Shown here in pieces: positions 1 through 7,288 of a stretch of 15,741 nucleotides of DNA. Position 1 is the first letter of the stretch. Every line of letters starts with the position of its first letter. Source of the stretch: an uncultured Actinomycetes bacterium. GTDB taxonomy: Bacteria; Actinomycetota; Actinomycetes; Nanopelagicales; Nanopelagicaceae. Where the stretch lies: assembly GCA_903907665.1 (NCBI GenBank), contig CAIVOW010000149.1, positions 1 to 15,741 on the forward strand, given 5' to 3'. Below the pieces are notes generated by a model. The model saw only the letters and a list, made by a program, of their open reading frames with translations, was not told the DNA's origin and searched no databases. The position numbers and the translations under genes are program-made.

Positions 1-47
1 CCACTATCTCCCCACGCACCGGCCCCGAGGCCTGTTCCGCAGGGGCA

Positions 48-53
48 TAGAAT
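48..53 (+). promoter_or_regulatory. Possible -10 element of the tRNA-Gly promoter
   Basis: The hexamer TAGAAT ends 11 bases before the first base of the tRNA and fits a sigma-70-type -10 element. No convincing -35 hexamer lies 16-18 bases upstream; that stretch is GC-rich. The call rests on the hexamer and its distance from the tRNA only. Confidence 0.3.
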
Positions 54-64
54 GGAGTTCGTTC

Positions 65-135
65 GCGGGCGTAGTTCAGCGGCAGAACATCAGCTTCCCA
101 AGCTGAGAACGCGGGTTCGATTCCCGTCGCCCGCT
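65..135 (+). tRNA. tRNA-Gly, anticodon CCC
   Basis: The 71-nt sequence folds into a full cloverleaf. The acceptor stem GCGGGCG (65-71) pairs with CGCCCGC (128-134), followed by discriminator T135. The anticodon stem TCAGC/GCTGA encloses the loop TTCCCAA, which reads CCC. The T arm carries the standard GGTTCGATTCC core. The CCA end is not encoded, as is usual in Actinomycetota. tRNA genes are common integration sites for islands, and the accessory genes start directly behind this one. However, I see no integrase and no second copy of the tRNA 3' end in the window, so integration here is only a possibility. Confidence 0.96.
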
Positions 136-153
136 CTCAAGCCAACTGCCACT

Positions 154-174
154 TTCCCTTCTAAATAAAGGGGA
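154..174 (+). terminator. Weak hairpin behind tRNA-Gly
   Basis: TTCCCTT (154-160) can pair with AAGGGGA (168-174, one G-T pair) around a 7-nt loop. It lies 19 bases after the tRNA. There is no following T-run, so it may be a processing or termination structure, or chance. Confidence 0.2.
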
Positions 175-224
175 TTGAGAGTTTCCCTGGTGACTCGCAC
201 GATTCCGAGAACCTCCAATTTGAG

Positions 225-271
225 GCGCCCGAAGGTGCCCAAAACGACTTAAGGCGCCCGCGAAGCGCCCG
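225..271 (+). repeat. Cluster of GCGCCCG-type repeats upstream of the operon
   Basis: GCGCCCG occurs at 225-231, 254-260 and 265-271, with a degenerate copy GTGCCCA at 235-241. The starts are 10, 19 and 11 bases apart, close to one, two and one turns of B-DNA, so the copies would lie roughly on one face of the helix. Such an array just upstream of a gene for a multi-HTH protein (402-1589) is a reasonable operator candidate. The unit is short and GC-rich, so chance is not excluded. It also resembles the tRNA 3' end (TCGCCCGC), which would alternatively suggest attachment-site debris. Confidence 0.35.
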
Positions 272-401
272 AAAGTAGATTCGCGAGGTCTCCTTGTTTA
301 CGTTGTCGTCGAACGCTCAATATATCGAACAAACTTTCGTCAAGATTTTAACTTGCTCAACTGTGGTCTTCCTTTTTACCATGTCATAGTCATGAGATAG
401 T

Positions 402-1589
402 TTGATAGATGTGCCTAAACCCGCCGAGCAGGTAAAGACTAAAGACCGTCTAATCGAATACCTAATTCTTAACCCAGAAGCGACTGCACGACGGATGGCC
501 GCTGATTTAGGAATTGATAAAACATCAATAAATTCAGTGTTATACGCAAATGACAAGACATTCGTCTCTATGGGAGATAAGCCTCCCCTTTGGTCGGTTC
601 GATCGGCCGTGGAAGTTGATCATTTCAAGCAATTGAAAAATCCCGCTCCAACACTCCCGGGTTTCTCCAGAAAATCTGCACCTAGGAAAAAAGAACCTCC
701 GACTGCAAAGCGCAGAGGCCACGAATTGCGGGAGGAAATTCAAGTTCTTTTAAATATGGACACTTCGACCACTGTTGAAGTTGTCCCCGATGGCCGGTCA
801 ATACATTCGTCGTCTATTTCGGAGACTGAAAATCCAAAACAAATCGTACCCAATCCTCGACCTGTTAGCGAGGAGGAGGACAATCAACAAAGCACGGCAC
901 GGACGCGGCAGCAGGAAGAGTTCCTTGACTCACAATCAGAGCAGAAATTCGATGATGCACCTGAGGAGTTATTCGATGAACTCAAGTATGAGATTGAACA
1001 CCTTGTGCGGAATTTCCCCGGCATACACATCGACGAGTTGGTACTGATGTTAGACGTTGACCGTGACTCGATTTCTAGCCGTCTTCAAGGGGTTCGCTAC
1101 TTGGTGATGACTGACGACAATAAGTCTGCTGAATACACGGATTCGGAATTGAGGTTTCTCGATGACATTGCCAAGGCTGCCACGCTCGCGTTCCCGCTTT
1201 CAACTGACGAGTATGACAATCTCGTACGTCGCGGTTTCGTCAAAGGTGTCACATCCGTGCGCATTGGGCAAGTCTTCGGATCATGGAGGGCAGCCTGTGA
1301 GCTTGCCGGCGTGGAGGCGCCTTCCCCGTTACGACAGAACTACGAACGCCGGTGGAGTGAGCGTGAACTGGCCGAGGCGGTTGCCCGCTATCTCTCAGAA
1401 CCCGAATTTAGAGGTGCTAATCACCGTTACGAAGAGTGGCGGAAACGCAATCTGAATACGGATGAGATTCCATCCTCAGGGACATTAAAAAATTACCTAG
1501 GCCGGTCATGGCCGACCGTCCGTAATCGTGGACTTTTGATTATGCGGGAGCAGTGGCTCTCAATTCAGGAGAATGAAAATAATGGATGA
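402..1589 (+). CDS. Multi-domain DNA-binding protein: two winged-helix-like units and two HNH-associated repeats
   Basis: This 395-residue protein opens the plus-strand operon. Residues 15-59 look like a small winged helix (LGIDKTSINSVL as recognition-helix region). Residues 196-239 repeat the same pattern (LDVDRDSISSRL), with I-E-x-x-L, N, D, S-I-x-S-x-L positions shared. A polar linker (about 85-190) separates them. Residues 245-304 match the 'homing endonuclease associated repeat' (HNH_repeat) family: the FGSWRAACELAG motif is diagnostic. Residues 318-378 look like a more diverged second copy (LGRSWPTVRNRG). No HNH or other catalytic motif is present, so I infer target recognition or operon control rather than cleavage. 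The start is unsure: TTG at 402 is used here and GTG at 411 is equally possible; an in-frame ATG at 381 is closed by a stop. It overlaps the helicase gene. Confidence 0.75.
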   Translation: MIDVPKPAEQVKTKDRLIEYLILNPEATARRMAADLGIDKTSINSVLYANDKTFVSMGDKPPLWSVRSAVEVDHFKQLKNPAPTLPGFSRKSAPRKKEPPTAKRRGHELREEIQVLLNMDTSTTVEVVPDGRSIHSSSISETENPKQIVPNPRPVSEEEDNQQSTARTRQQEEFLDSQSEQKFDDAPEELFDELKYEIEHLVRNFPGIHIDELVLMLDVDRDSISSRLQGVRYLVMTDDNKSAEYTDSELRFLDDIAKAATLAFPLSTDEYDNLVRRGFVKGVTSVRIGQVFGSWRAACELAGVEAPSPLRQNYERRWSERELAEAVARYLSEPEFRGANHRYEEWRKRNLNTDEIPSSGTLKNYLGRSWPTVRNRGLLIMREQWLSIQENENNG

Positions 1590-3657
1590 GATGACAAGAC
1601 TCGCCGCGGTACTGGCAGAAGACATTAGGGACCATGATTCGTTGAAATCAGTACTCGAATCTGGTCGGCAGATTGCTAACGAGTTAGAGACACGAGGTCT
1701 TCGCAATAAGCCCACTGGACTAGCTCTTGGGTATGTGCAATCCGGTAAGACGACAGCGATGACTGCACTGGCGGCAGAATGCGCTGATCGCGGATACAAC
1801 ATTGTGATTGCACTGCTCGGTGTAACAAATCTCCTCTTGAGTCAGAACACTTCACGCCTTGTTGAAAAACTTGGAATCGACGATCGTAACGATTACAGAT
1901 GGGTAACAGTTTCGAACCCCAAAGGCGCATCGGCCGCTCATGACATTGAGGACTGGGTATCCAAGGGACGAACGGTACTAATCCCTGTCCTAAAAAATGC
2001 CCAGCGAATCAATGGTGTTGCTGAGACACTTGAGCAAATTCCACTTATTGGGAACATGAATTGTCTAGTGATAGACGATGAGGCTGATCAAGCATCATTG
2101 AATACGCTCGTGCGCTCCGGCGACGAAAGCAAGGTTTACTCATCAATCGACCGTCTCCGGGGCGTGCTTACTTCACACGGATTCGTGCAGTTCACCGCAA
2201 CTCCTTATGCACCCCTCCTACTCGACCCATCAGACACGCTCTTTCCCCAATTCGTTTCCTTTCTTGAGCCTGGAAAGGGCTACACCGGCGGCCGCGAATT
2301 CTTTATGGACCATGCTGAGACTGCCATCAGATACATTCCAGCAGCCGACGAGCAGGGGTCAAAACTACCAATTGAGCTACCCGCTAGCTTGACGTCAGCA
2401 CTCTGGAATTTCGTTATTGGATCAGCAATTCTTGATGCTTCAATCGAAGCTTCGCGACCAATCAGCATGCTGATTCACCCAAGTTCTCGGAAAGATGCTC
2501 AAGATCGTTACAGCTTTTTAATCGCAAGGCGGCTCGCGGAGTTAGCCACAGTTGCCAACAGCGCTACAGGTCTTGAAGATTTGGGCCCAATTGCCTCCGC
2601 GGAATACCAAAGGCTTCTACGCAACGGTGCGGCAGAACTGTCTGAATCGAAAGTTTTGGAAGGCGTTCGATACGTCTTAAGCGAAGTAAAGACTTGGCTC
2701 TTGCACTCAGCCACTGCAGTCAAGCAAGTCAATTGGAACCTATCCCCATTTCACATTTTGATTGGCGGGAACAAGCTTGATCGAGGTTTCACAGTTGAAG
2801 GATTAACCGTGACGTACATGAATCGCCCCTCATCCGACCAGGTCGACACAATCGAGCAAAGAGCCCGTGCATTCGGATATCGCGCCGAATTCCTGCCATA
2901 TTGCCAATTCTTTTCTAGCGCTCGAACCATAAAGATGCTTCGAGAAGTTGTGGTAACGGAGTACGACTTACGGTCTCGACTCCTTGATGCAGTCGAGTCA
3001 GGGCTTTCAATTGCCGATTGGTCTCAGGAAATCGGACTCTTACTACCCGTGGGATCTAAACCCACTCGAGACAATGTGGTTCAAGGACTGACCCGTACTT
3101 CCACAGGATGGCGGCAATGGCGTCGTCCTGTTTTCGATATTCGTGCAATTGGGGAAAATTGGAGTGCTGCTGAGTCTCTCGGCCTCCTTAGTGCTCCAGT
3201 AATCAATTATCAAAGACTTCAGTTTCGTACTTTGAACGTGCAGATGGCAGAGGCCCTGACATTTCTGTCGAATTGGTCATTCGGCGATGGTGTAAGCAGA
3301 TGGGAATTTGATGAATGGATACGCCTTATTGAGCGACAGGCTCCGCATCAAGATGAAGTAACAATCATCTTGATGGAACAAGATGCCGGCAACCCCAACC
3401 CTATGGCTCGAACTCGAACAGCGCTACCGGAGGAGGGTTACATAAACCTTTTTCAAGGTAGGGACTTAAAGCCTCAAAATGATGGGAGCCAATACCCCGG
3501 CGACCGTGAAATCTGGCCGATACTAGACAATCCTTCAAATGTACTAATTCAGATTCATCGCGTAACACCTAAAGATTTAGTAAATCAACAAATGCTCACA
3601 CCCGCTATCTATCTTGGCGACCGTGGTGTTATAAGAAAAGGAATCAATCATGACTAA
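1582..3657 (+). CDS. Z1-domain superfamily II helicase/ATPase (short form)
   Basis: This is a predicted DNA translocase or helicase. Counted from an upstream ATG at 1573, the Walker A motif GYVQSGKTT is at 53-61, the Walker B motif LVIDDEADQAS is at 165-175, and the motif III-like TATP is at 208-211. IHPSS follows at 301-305. The Z1 signature follows with GGNKLDRGFTVEG (398-410) and EQRARAFGYR (428-437). The same motif series recurs in the minus-strand helicase. I prefer ATG 1582 because AGGAG (1567-1571) is 10 bases upstream of it and only 1 base upstream of ATG 1573. The gene overlaps its upstream neighbour by 8 bases and the ParB-like gene by 8, so translation is probably coupled. Z1 helicases are known from MORC/MutL-ATPase restriction-modification-like loci. 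Here the partners differ, and the C-terminal part after about 440 has no motif I recognise. Confidence 0.88.
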   Translation: MDEMTRLAAVLAEDIRDHDSLKSVLESGRQIANELETRGLRNKPTGLALGYVQSGKTTAMTALAAECADRGYNIVIALLGVTNLLLSQNTSRLVEKLGIDDRNDYRWVTVSNPKGASAAHDIEDWVSKGRTVLIPVLKNAQRINGVAETLEQIPLIGNMNCLVIDDEADQASLNTLVRSGDESKVYSSIDRLRGVLTSHGFVQFTATPYAPLLLDPSDTLFPQFVSFLEPGKGYTGGREFFMDHAETAIRYIPAADEQGSKLPIELPASLTSALWNFVIGSAILDASIEASRPISMLIHPSSRKDAQDRYSFLIARRLAELATVANSATGLEDLGPIASAEYQRLLRNGAAELSESKVLEGVRYVLSEVKTWLLHSATAVKQVNWNLSPFHILIGGNKLDRGFTVEGLTVTYMNRPSSDQVDTIEQRARAFGYRAEFLPYCQFFSSARTIKMLREVVVTEYDLRSRLLDAVESGLSIADWSQEIGLLLPVGSKPTRDNVVQGLTRTSTGWRQWRRPVFDIRAIGENWSAAESLGLLSAPVINYQRLQFRTLNVQMAEALTFLSNWSFGDGVSRWEFDEWIRLIERQAPHQDEVTIILMEQDAGNPNPMARTRTALPEEGYINLFQGRDLKPQNDGSQYPGDREIWPILDNPSNVLIQIHRVTPKDLVNQQMLTPAIYLGDRGVIRKGINHD

Positions 3658-4726
3658 TCAAAATATTGACCGACTCGGAGAGCTGATTCAGTTACCAATT
3701 TCTGCACTCCGCCTTGACGGCCAGAATCCTCGTCTGCCTCCTAGTCAGCACGGCAAGGATCAAGCCAACCTTGCAATTGTCATGGAGATGGGATTTGACG
3801 CCTACACCGTTGCTGAAAATATTGCACGATTCGGCTACTTTTCCAGCGAACCACTCATCGCAGTGCCAGAGGGTGACGGAACATATTGCGTTGTTGAAGG
3901 GAATCGTCGACTAACCGCTCTCCTGGGGTTAACCGACGCATCGATCCGTAGTGAATTCGCTACTCCAGGTCGCTGGGCTGACTTAGCCAGCCAGTCAACC
4001 CTTGATAGTTCAACTCTCGTTCCGGTTGTGGTTGCACCCAACCGCCAGGCAGTAACGCCGGTTATTGGCTGGCGACATGTCAGTGGAATTCTTCAGTGGG
4101 AGCCGTTTGCTCAAGCTCGCTATGTTGCCTCTCTAATTGATGGTCAAAAATTGTCCTACGACGAAGTCGCCCAACTTATTGGAAAGAAGAAGACTGATGT
4201 CGCGGCTCTCTACAGAGACCAAGCAATAGCAGATCAAGCCAAATCGATGGGCATCGACACGGGAAGCCTGGAACAGTCTTTCTCATTACTAACTGTCGCT
4301 ATGACTTCACCAAAGATTCGTGAGTTCGTTGGTGCGCCACTTGGAGGTTCCTACTCACCCGGTACTAAGCCAATTCCGACAAATAAGCGTGACTCGCTTG
4401 AAGAAGTACTCGGCTATATCTATGGGAATGGTGAGGAGCCACCAAAAATCACAGACTCGCGCCAAATTAGCGCACTAGGTAACGTCATTGCCGAACCAGC
4501 TGGCCTGAAGGCCCTTCGAGACGGCGAAACACTCGAACAAGCCAAACAAAGGATTGCCGATAATGGAGTGGACCCTCGTGAGCGCTTACTGAAGCGACTG
4601 CGAACTGCGAGGAATTCCCTCGTCGCGGCATTTGAGGACTACTCAGAATTTGCTACAGACGATGAAGTGATTGAAATCTTTGGTGAAATACTTGAGTTAC
4701 TGAGCGATGTGGATTCAGGCAACTAG
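3650..4726 (+). CDS. ParB/Srx-fold protein with central HTH
   Basis: The 358-residue protein has a ParB/sulfiredoxin-like N-terminal domain. PISALRLDGQNPRL (16-29) is the typical first strand and NPR motif. GYFSSEPLI (62-70) replaces the usual Gly-hydrophobic-x-x-Pro-(L/I) segment, and YCVVEGNRRLTALLGL (79-94) is the phosphate-binding box with GNRR in place of GERR. Residues about 161-185 (LSYDEVAQLIGKKKTDVAALYRD) look like a ParB/KorB-type HTH. ParB-fold proteins bind DNA and nucleotides (CTP), and some are nucleases; no Walker motor or parS-like array is nearby, so plasmid partition is unlikely. ATG 3650 has AAAGGA 7 bases upstream and overlaps the helicase stop by 8 bases. I infer DNA loading, marking or cleavage with the Z1 helicase. 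The C-terminal region (about 260-358) is unassigned. Confidence 0.8.
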   Translation: MTNQNIDRLGELIQLPISALRLDGQNPRLPPSQHGKDQANLAIVMEMGFDAYTVAENIARFGYFSSEPLIAVPEGDGTYCVVEGNRRLTALLGLTDASIRSEFATPGRWADLASQSTLDSSTLVPVVVAPNRQAVTPVIGWRHVSGILQWEPFAQARYVASLIDGQKLSYDEVAQLIGKKKTDVAALYRDQAIADQAKSMGIDTGSLEQSFSLLTVAMTSPKIREFVGAPLGGSYSPGTKPIPTNKRDSLEEVLGYIYGNGEEPPKITDSRQISALGNVIAEPAGLKALRDGETLEQAKQRIADNGVDPRERLLKRLRTARNSLVAAFEDYSEFATDDEVIEIFGEILELLSDVDSGN

Positions 4727-4731
4727 ACCTC

Positions 4732-5586
4732 ATGCTGACGACATTTGCTGCTGATCTTGTCGAAACGTATTTGCTTGCTGTCGACGATCGAGCATTGGGA
4801 TTCCAGCAAATCGAAGAGATGGCAGCACGCCTCGACGGTGAATTTAGTTTCAGCGTCGCTGTCGCTGTCAATCACATGCGGGCACGGCAAAAGTTATTAG
4901 GTGACCTTTACCCTTTCGAAGTCCATCCATTCGCAGTCAAAAAGCATGCCAGCGCTGAAACCTCGCCTTACGTAACTCTGCTAACGCTGAGCCCCGAAGG
5001 ACTATCACGAAAGCTATTCGATGTCAGGGCAATTGAAAAGGCGGCGGTGGAATTCGAGCGACTCATAGCGGTCGCTATAAGAGGACTTTCAGGCACTGGT
5101 TCAGAATCAATCCGATTTGGCTGGCCATCTGAGGTAGGCAGACCAATGGAATTCCCTGAAGCGATGTCCTGGCTTAGTAACTTGATGGGCATTCGACTCG
5201 GACGAGGATTCCGTCCGCCTCGTCGCAAAGATGGTGGTGTAGACATCATTTCGTGGCGTAAATTTCAAGATGGTAAATCTGCTTTTCCAATATTCCTCGT
5301 TCAGTGCACAATTCAAAGCGACCTTCTCAAAAAGGCAGATGACATTGATCTTCGGAATTGGGCCTATTGGTTGGATTTTTCTCGAGACCCCCAGCCAGTT
5401 TTGGCAGTGCCTCACGAGATTTCTGGTCAGGACGAAACGTGGAACGAATTGGGTCTTAAGTGTCTCGTCTTAGATCGACCACGAATCCTTGAGCTTCTAA
5501 GGGATGCAACTAATGCGGGCCATATCTACACCAACGACAACTCTCGACTCCTAGCCGAGGCACGCACCTTTGTGGAGTCGCGATGA
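4732..5586 (+). CDS. PD-(D/E)XK-like protein with QC-type third motif
   Basis: The first ~135 residues (mostly predicted helix) are not recognisable to me. Residues 141-195 look like a restriction-endonuclease fold: FPEAMSWLSNLMG as the first helix, RRKDGGVDIISWRKF with the conserved Asp (D171), then a strand ending FLVQCT with Q191-C192-T193. Nuclease-like proteins with a D...GGVD...QC pattern are known in defence loci. Here the Lys of the canonical (D/E)xK is replaced by Thr, so catalysis may be altered or lost. The later PQPVLAVPHEIS segment fits a core strand after the active site. ATG 4732 follows the ParB-like stop by 5 bases with no strong ribosome binding site, so translation probably depends on coupling. 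It overlaps the next gene by ATGA (4 bases). Confidence 0.6.
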   Translation: MLTTFAADLVETYLLAVDDRALGFQQIEEMAARLDGEFSFSVAVAVNHMRARQKLLGDLYPFEVHPFAVKKHASAETSPYVTLLTLSPEGLSRKLFDVRAIEKAAVEFERLIAVAIRGLSGTGSESIRFGWPSEVGRPMEFPEAMSWLSNLMGIRLGRGFRPPRRKDGGVDIISWRKFQDGKSAFPIFLVQCTIQSDLLKKADDIDLRNWAYWLDFSRDPQPVLAVPHEISGQDETWNELGLKCLVLDRPRILELLRDATNAGHIYTNDNSRLLAEARTFVESR

Positions 5587-5864
5587 ATAAGTCAGAACTC
5601 AACAATGAGATTGCACGACTACTAGGTGTAACCCCACCAAGAATGTCCACAGGTTCAACAGAGTCCAAAGAACTTTTCCTCGCTATCAACGAGGTTCTCG
5701 GACTCGGCCTGAACGTGAAACTCAGTAAGCCTGCGATGGCTCGTGAGATTTCCGAGATTGGTGGGTTCGGCTGGAATCCAAGTTGCGAGTCACGTGGGAG
5801 TACGGTAACTGCCGAAGGCCTCAATCACGTACTTGAGGCTGTACGCGTGCTTATCCGAAGATAA
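5583..5864 (+). CDS. 93-residue stand-alone homologue of the MORC-like ATPase N-terminal domain
   Basis: This is the last gene of the plus-strand operon, starting at ATG 5583 with GGAG (5574-5577) 5 bases upstream and overlapping the previous stop by 4 bases. Over its whole length it aligns with residues 2-100 of the GHKL ATPase encoded at 12775-10862. Shared blocks include NEI, LLGV, GSTE, the AI pair, L-x-K, a Trp, C-x-S, TVT, and GL-x-x-VL-x-AV-x-VL. I count about 38 identities in 93 positions with one six-residue gap. The stop falls just where the shared region ends, and the bases after it encode nothing like the ATPase core, so it looks like a complete single-domain protein rather than a broken ATPase. 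The domain's biochemical role is not known to me; a DNA-binding or protein-docking adaptor is the obvious inference. Confidence 0.85.
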   Translation: MNKSELNNEIARLLGVTPPRMSTGSTESKELFLAINEVLGLGLNVKLSKPAMAREISEIGGFGWNPSCESRGSTVTAEGLNHVLEAVRVLIRR

Positions 5865-5956
5865 AAGTTTCCTACTGGACGTAACAATCATCGTAATCGG
5901 GATTACCAAGCAGGAGAATGCTGCGATGAGTCCATCATCTCGGGTAGCCCTAACGA

Positions 5957-7288
5957 CTATTTGTGCCTCATCGATACTAAGACTGCGTCCGGATTGCATG
6001 GAGCTTCCTTGATGGCTCGATAGAGCCCCGGTGACGCAGCCTTTAACTCTGACTCAAAAACTTTAAGGCTGTGCTTCAAGGCGTACCAAATTGCACCAAC
6101 CGACACGCCATTACCAAGTTGCTTATACGAGAGTCGATCAGGCTGCCCCCCAAAATCAAACCAATCAGGAAGACCTTGGAGCCGAGCAGCCTCTCGCACC
6201 GAGAGAAAACGACTCTTATCGTAAACAAACGATGTTTGAGTAATCGCAACGAGTGCCGGTACATAATCAGCGCGCTTCACTCGAATTCCAGATGGCCTCA
6301 TGTGAATAATGGTCGATTTCAAACTCCGCAAACTACCAGCTTGCCATTCAAATTTGCGTCGTGAGGGCGGGAAATTGTCAGTGTAGAAACCCCATTTGTC
6401 AGCCCACGAATCAATGAGGTCTTTATTTTCAACGTAGAAAATGGAATTCTTTATGAGAAAATTTCGCTTCCAGGTTGGTAGCTCGACATCCAGTAATGTC
6501 TCATCAATCTCTCTCCATTCATCCCCCCAGAGGGGAAAGCCTGGCAGCCGACCACCCTGCGTTCGAAGGCTCATTTGTCTTACGAAATCGTCCCATGCAC
6601 TCAGCCAATGCTGTTGTTGTTCCGTCAATTTGAGCGACGGGCTCCTGAGGTGCTTCTCAAGCGGTAAGTCGTGATTCAAGTTCCAATCTGTCGAATTCCA
6701 GCCTTCAACTACTCGAGCAGGCGTGCATAATTTGTCAACAGATTTATCCTCTCCTGATGTCCGCACCGCGACAATAAAGACACGGTCTCGAGCGTGTGGC
6801 CTGCCTCCCAGTTCTCGCGGAATTCTGTGAGGAGAGAGGATCCAGGGGTGTTCCGACACCCGATAGCCCGACTCTCTCAGACTTCGGATAATTGTGTCCC
6901 ATTCATGTCTGTGGCGAGGTCCGACGAGATTGCGTACATTCTCGAGGAGAATCAGCGTAGGCGTACGAGCCTGAATAATTTTTAGGATATTCCAGTAGAG
7001 AGTGCCCCTAGTTTCATCCATGCCTCTTTGGGCGCCAGATTTTGAAAATGGTTGGCAAGGAAATCCGCCTACCAGCACGTCATGTTCTGGAACATTCATA
7101 ACGTCGGCGTTCGCATCCTCGGTGATATCACCGCGAGGATTAATTCCCCAATTCAATTCGTAAACGCTACTTGCAGCCTCGTCGATTTCACTCGCGTAGA
7201 CACATTGGCCCCCAAGCGCCTCTAGGGCTGCATGAAAGCCACCGATACCTGCAAATAAATCTACGTAGGTGAATTTTGAGGCAGTCAC
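5957..7288 (-). CDS. C5-cytosine DNA methyltransferase
   Basis: This 443-residue enzyme would transfer a methyl group from S-adenosylmethionine to C5 of cytosine in a specific DNA site. All main motifs are visible: I, VDLFAGIGGF (9-18); IV, GGFPCQPFSKSG (74-85) with catalytic Cys78; VI, LLENVRN (114-120) with Glu116; VIII, RPHARDRVFIVA (163-174); IX, REAARLQGLPDWF; and X, YKQLGNGVSVG. The region between VIII and IX (about 180-360) is the target-recognition domain, and its sequence does not tell me the site. The start is GTG 7288: an in-frame TAA lies just upstream, and motif I sits at the usual distance from the N terminus. It is the last gene of the minus-strand operon and is separated from the rest by 84 bases, so it may have its own expression signal. 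It presumably protects host DNA from the operon's nucleases. Confidence 0.96.
   Translation of the reverse strand: MTASKFTYVDLFAGIGGFHAALEALGGQCVYASEIDEAASSVYELNWGINPRGDITEDANADVMNVPEHDVLVGGFPCQPFSKSGAQRGMDETRGTLYWNILKIIQARTPTLILLENVRNLVGPRHRHEWDTIIRSLRESGYRVSEHPWILSPHRIPRELGGRPHARDRVFIVAVRTSGEDKSVDKLCTPARVVEGWNSTDWNLNHDLPLEKHLRSPSLKLTEQQQHWLSAWDDFVRQMSLRTQGGRLPGFPLWGDEWREIDETLLDVELPTWKRNFLIKNSIFYVENKDLIDSWADKWGFYTDNFPPSRRKFEWQAGSLRSLKSTIIHMRPSGIRVKRADYVPALVAITQTSFVYDKSRFLSVREAARLQGLPDWFDFGGQPDRLSYKQLGNGVSVGAIWYALKHSLKVFESELKAASPGLYRAIKEAPCNPDAVLVSMRHK

Larger units (their letters stand above)
136..401. promoter_or_regulatory. Leader region between tRNA-Gly and the plus-strand operon
   Basis: No gene is supported in these 266 bases. 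They hold the weak hairpin after the tRNA, a GC-rich cluster of short repeats at 225-271, and an AT-richer stretch from about 290 onward that should contain the operon promoter. TTGTTT at 294-299 followed by AATATA at 319-324 is one candidate -35/-10 pair, but its 19-base spacing is long. The region must carry the start signals for the five-gene operon, because the only other upstream gene is the tRNA. Confidence 0.4.

Noticed and set aside
65..135. tRNA-Gly as a proven island attachment site
   Set aside because: No integrase or recombinase gene and no second copy of the tRNA 3' end is visible in the window; only the position next to accessory genes suggests it.
3650..4726. Plasmid partition gene (parB) or plasmid origin
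   Set aside because: No ParA, replication protein or AT-rich iteron region accompanies it; it is embedded in an operon with a helicase and a nuclease-like protein.
5583..5864. The small gene as a pseudogene remnant of a longer MORC-like ATPase
   Set aside because: The reading after the stop (through about 6020) shows no ATPase motifs or similarity to residues 100-220 of the neighbour, and the stop lies exactly at the domain boundary with a good start signal.
5865..5956. Bidirectional terminator between the two convergent operons
   Set aside because: Only short hairpins are present (GTAAT/ATTAC at 5893-5906 and GATGA/TCATC at 5925-5939), with 5-bp stems and no T-runs. They are too weak to call.
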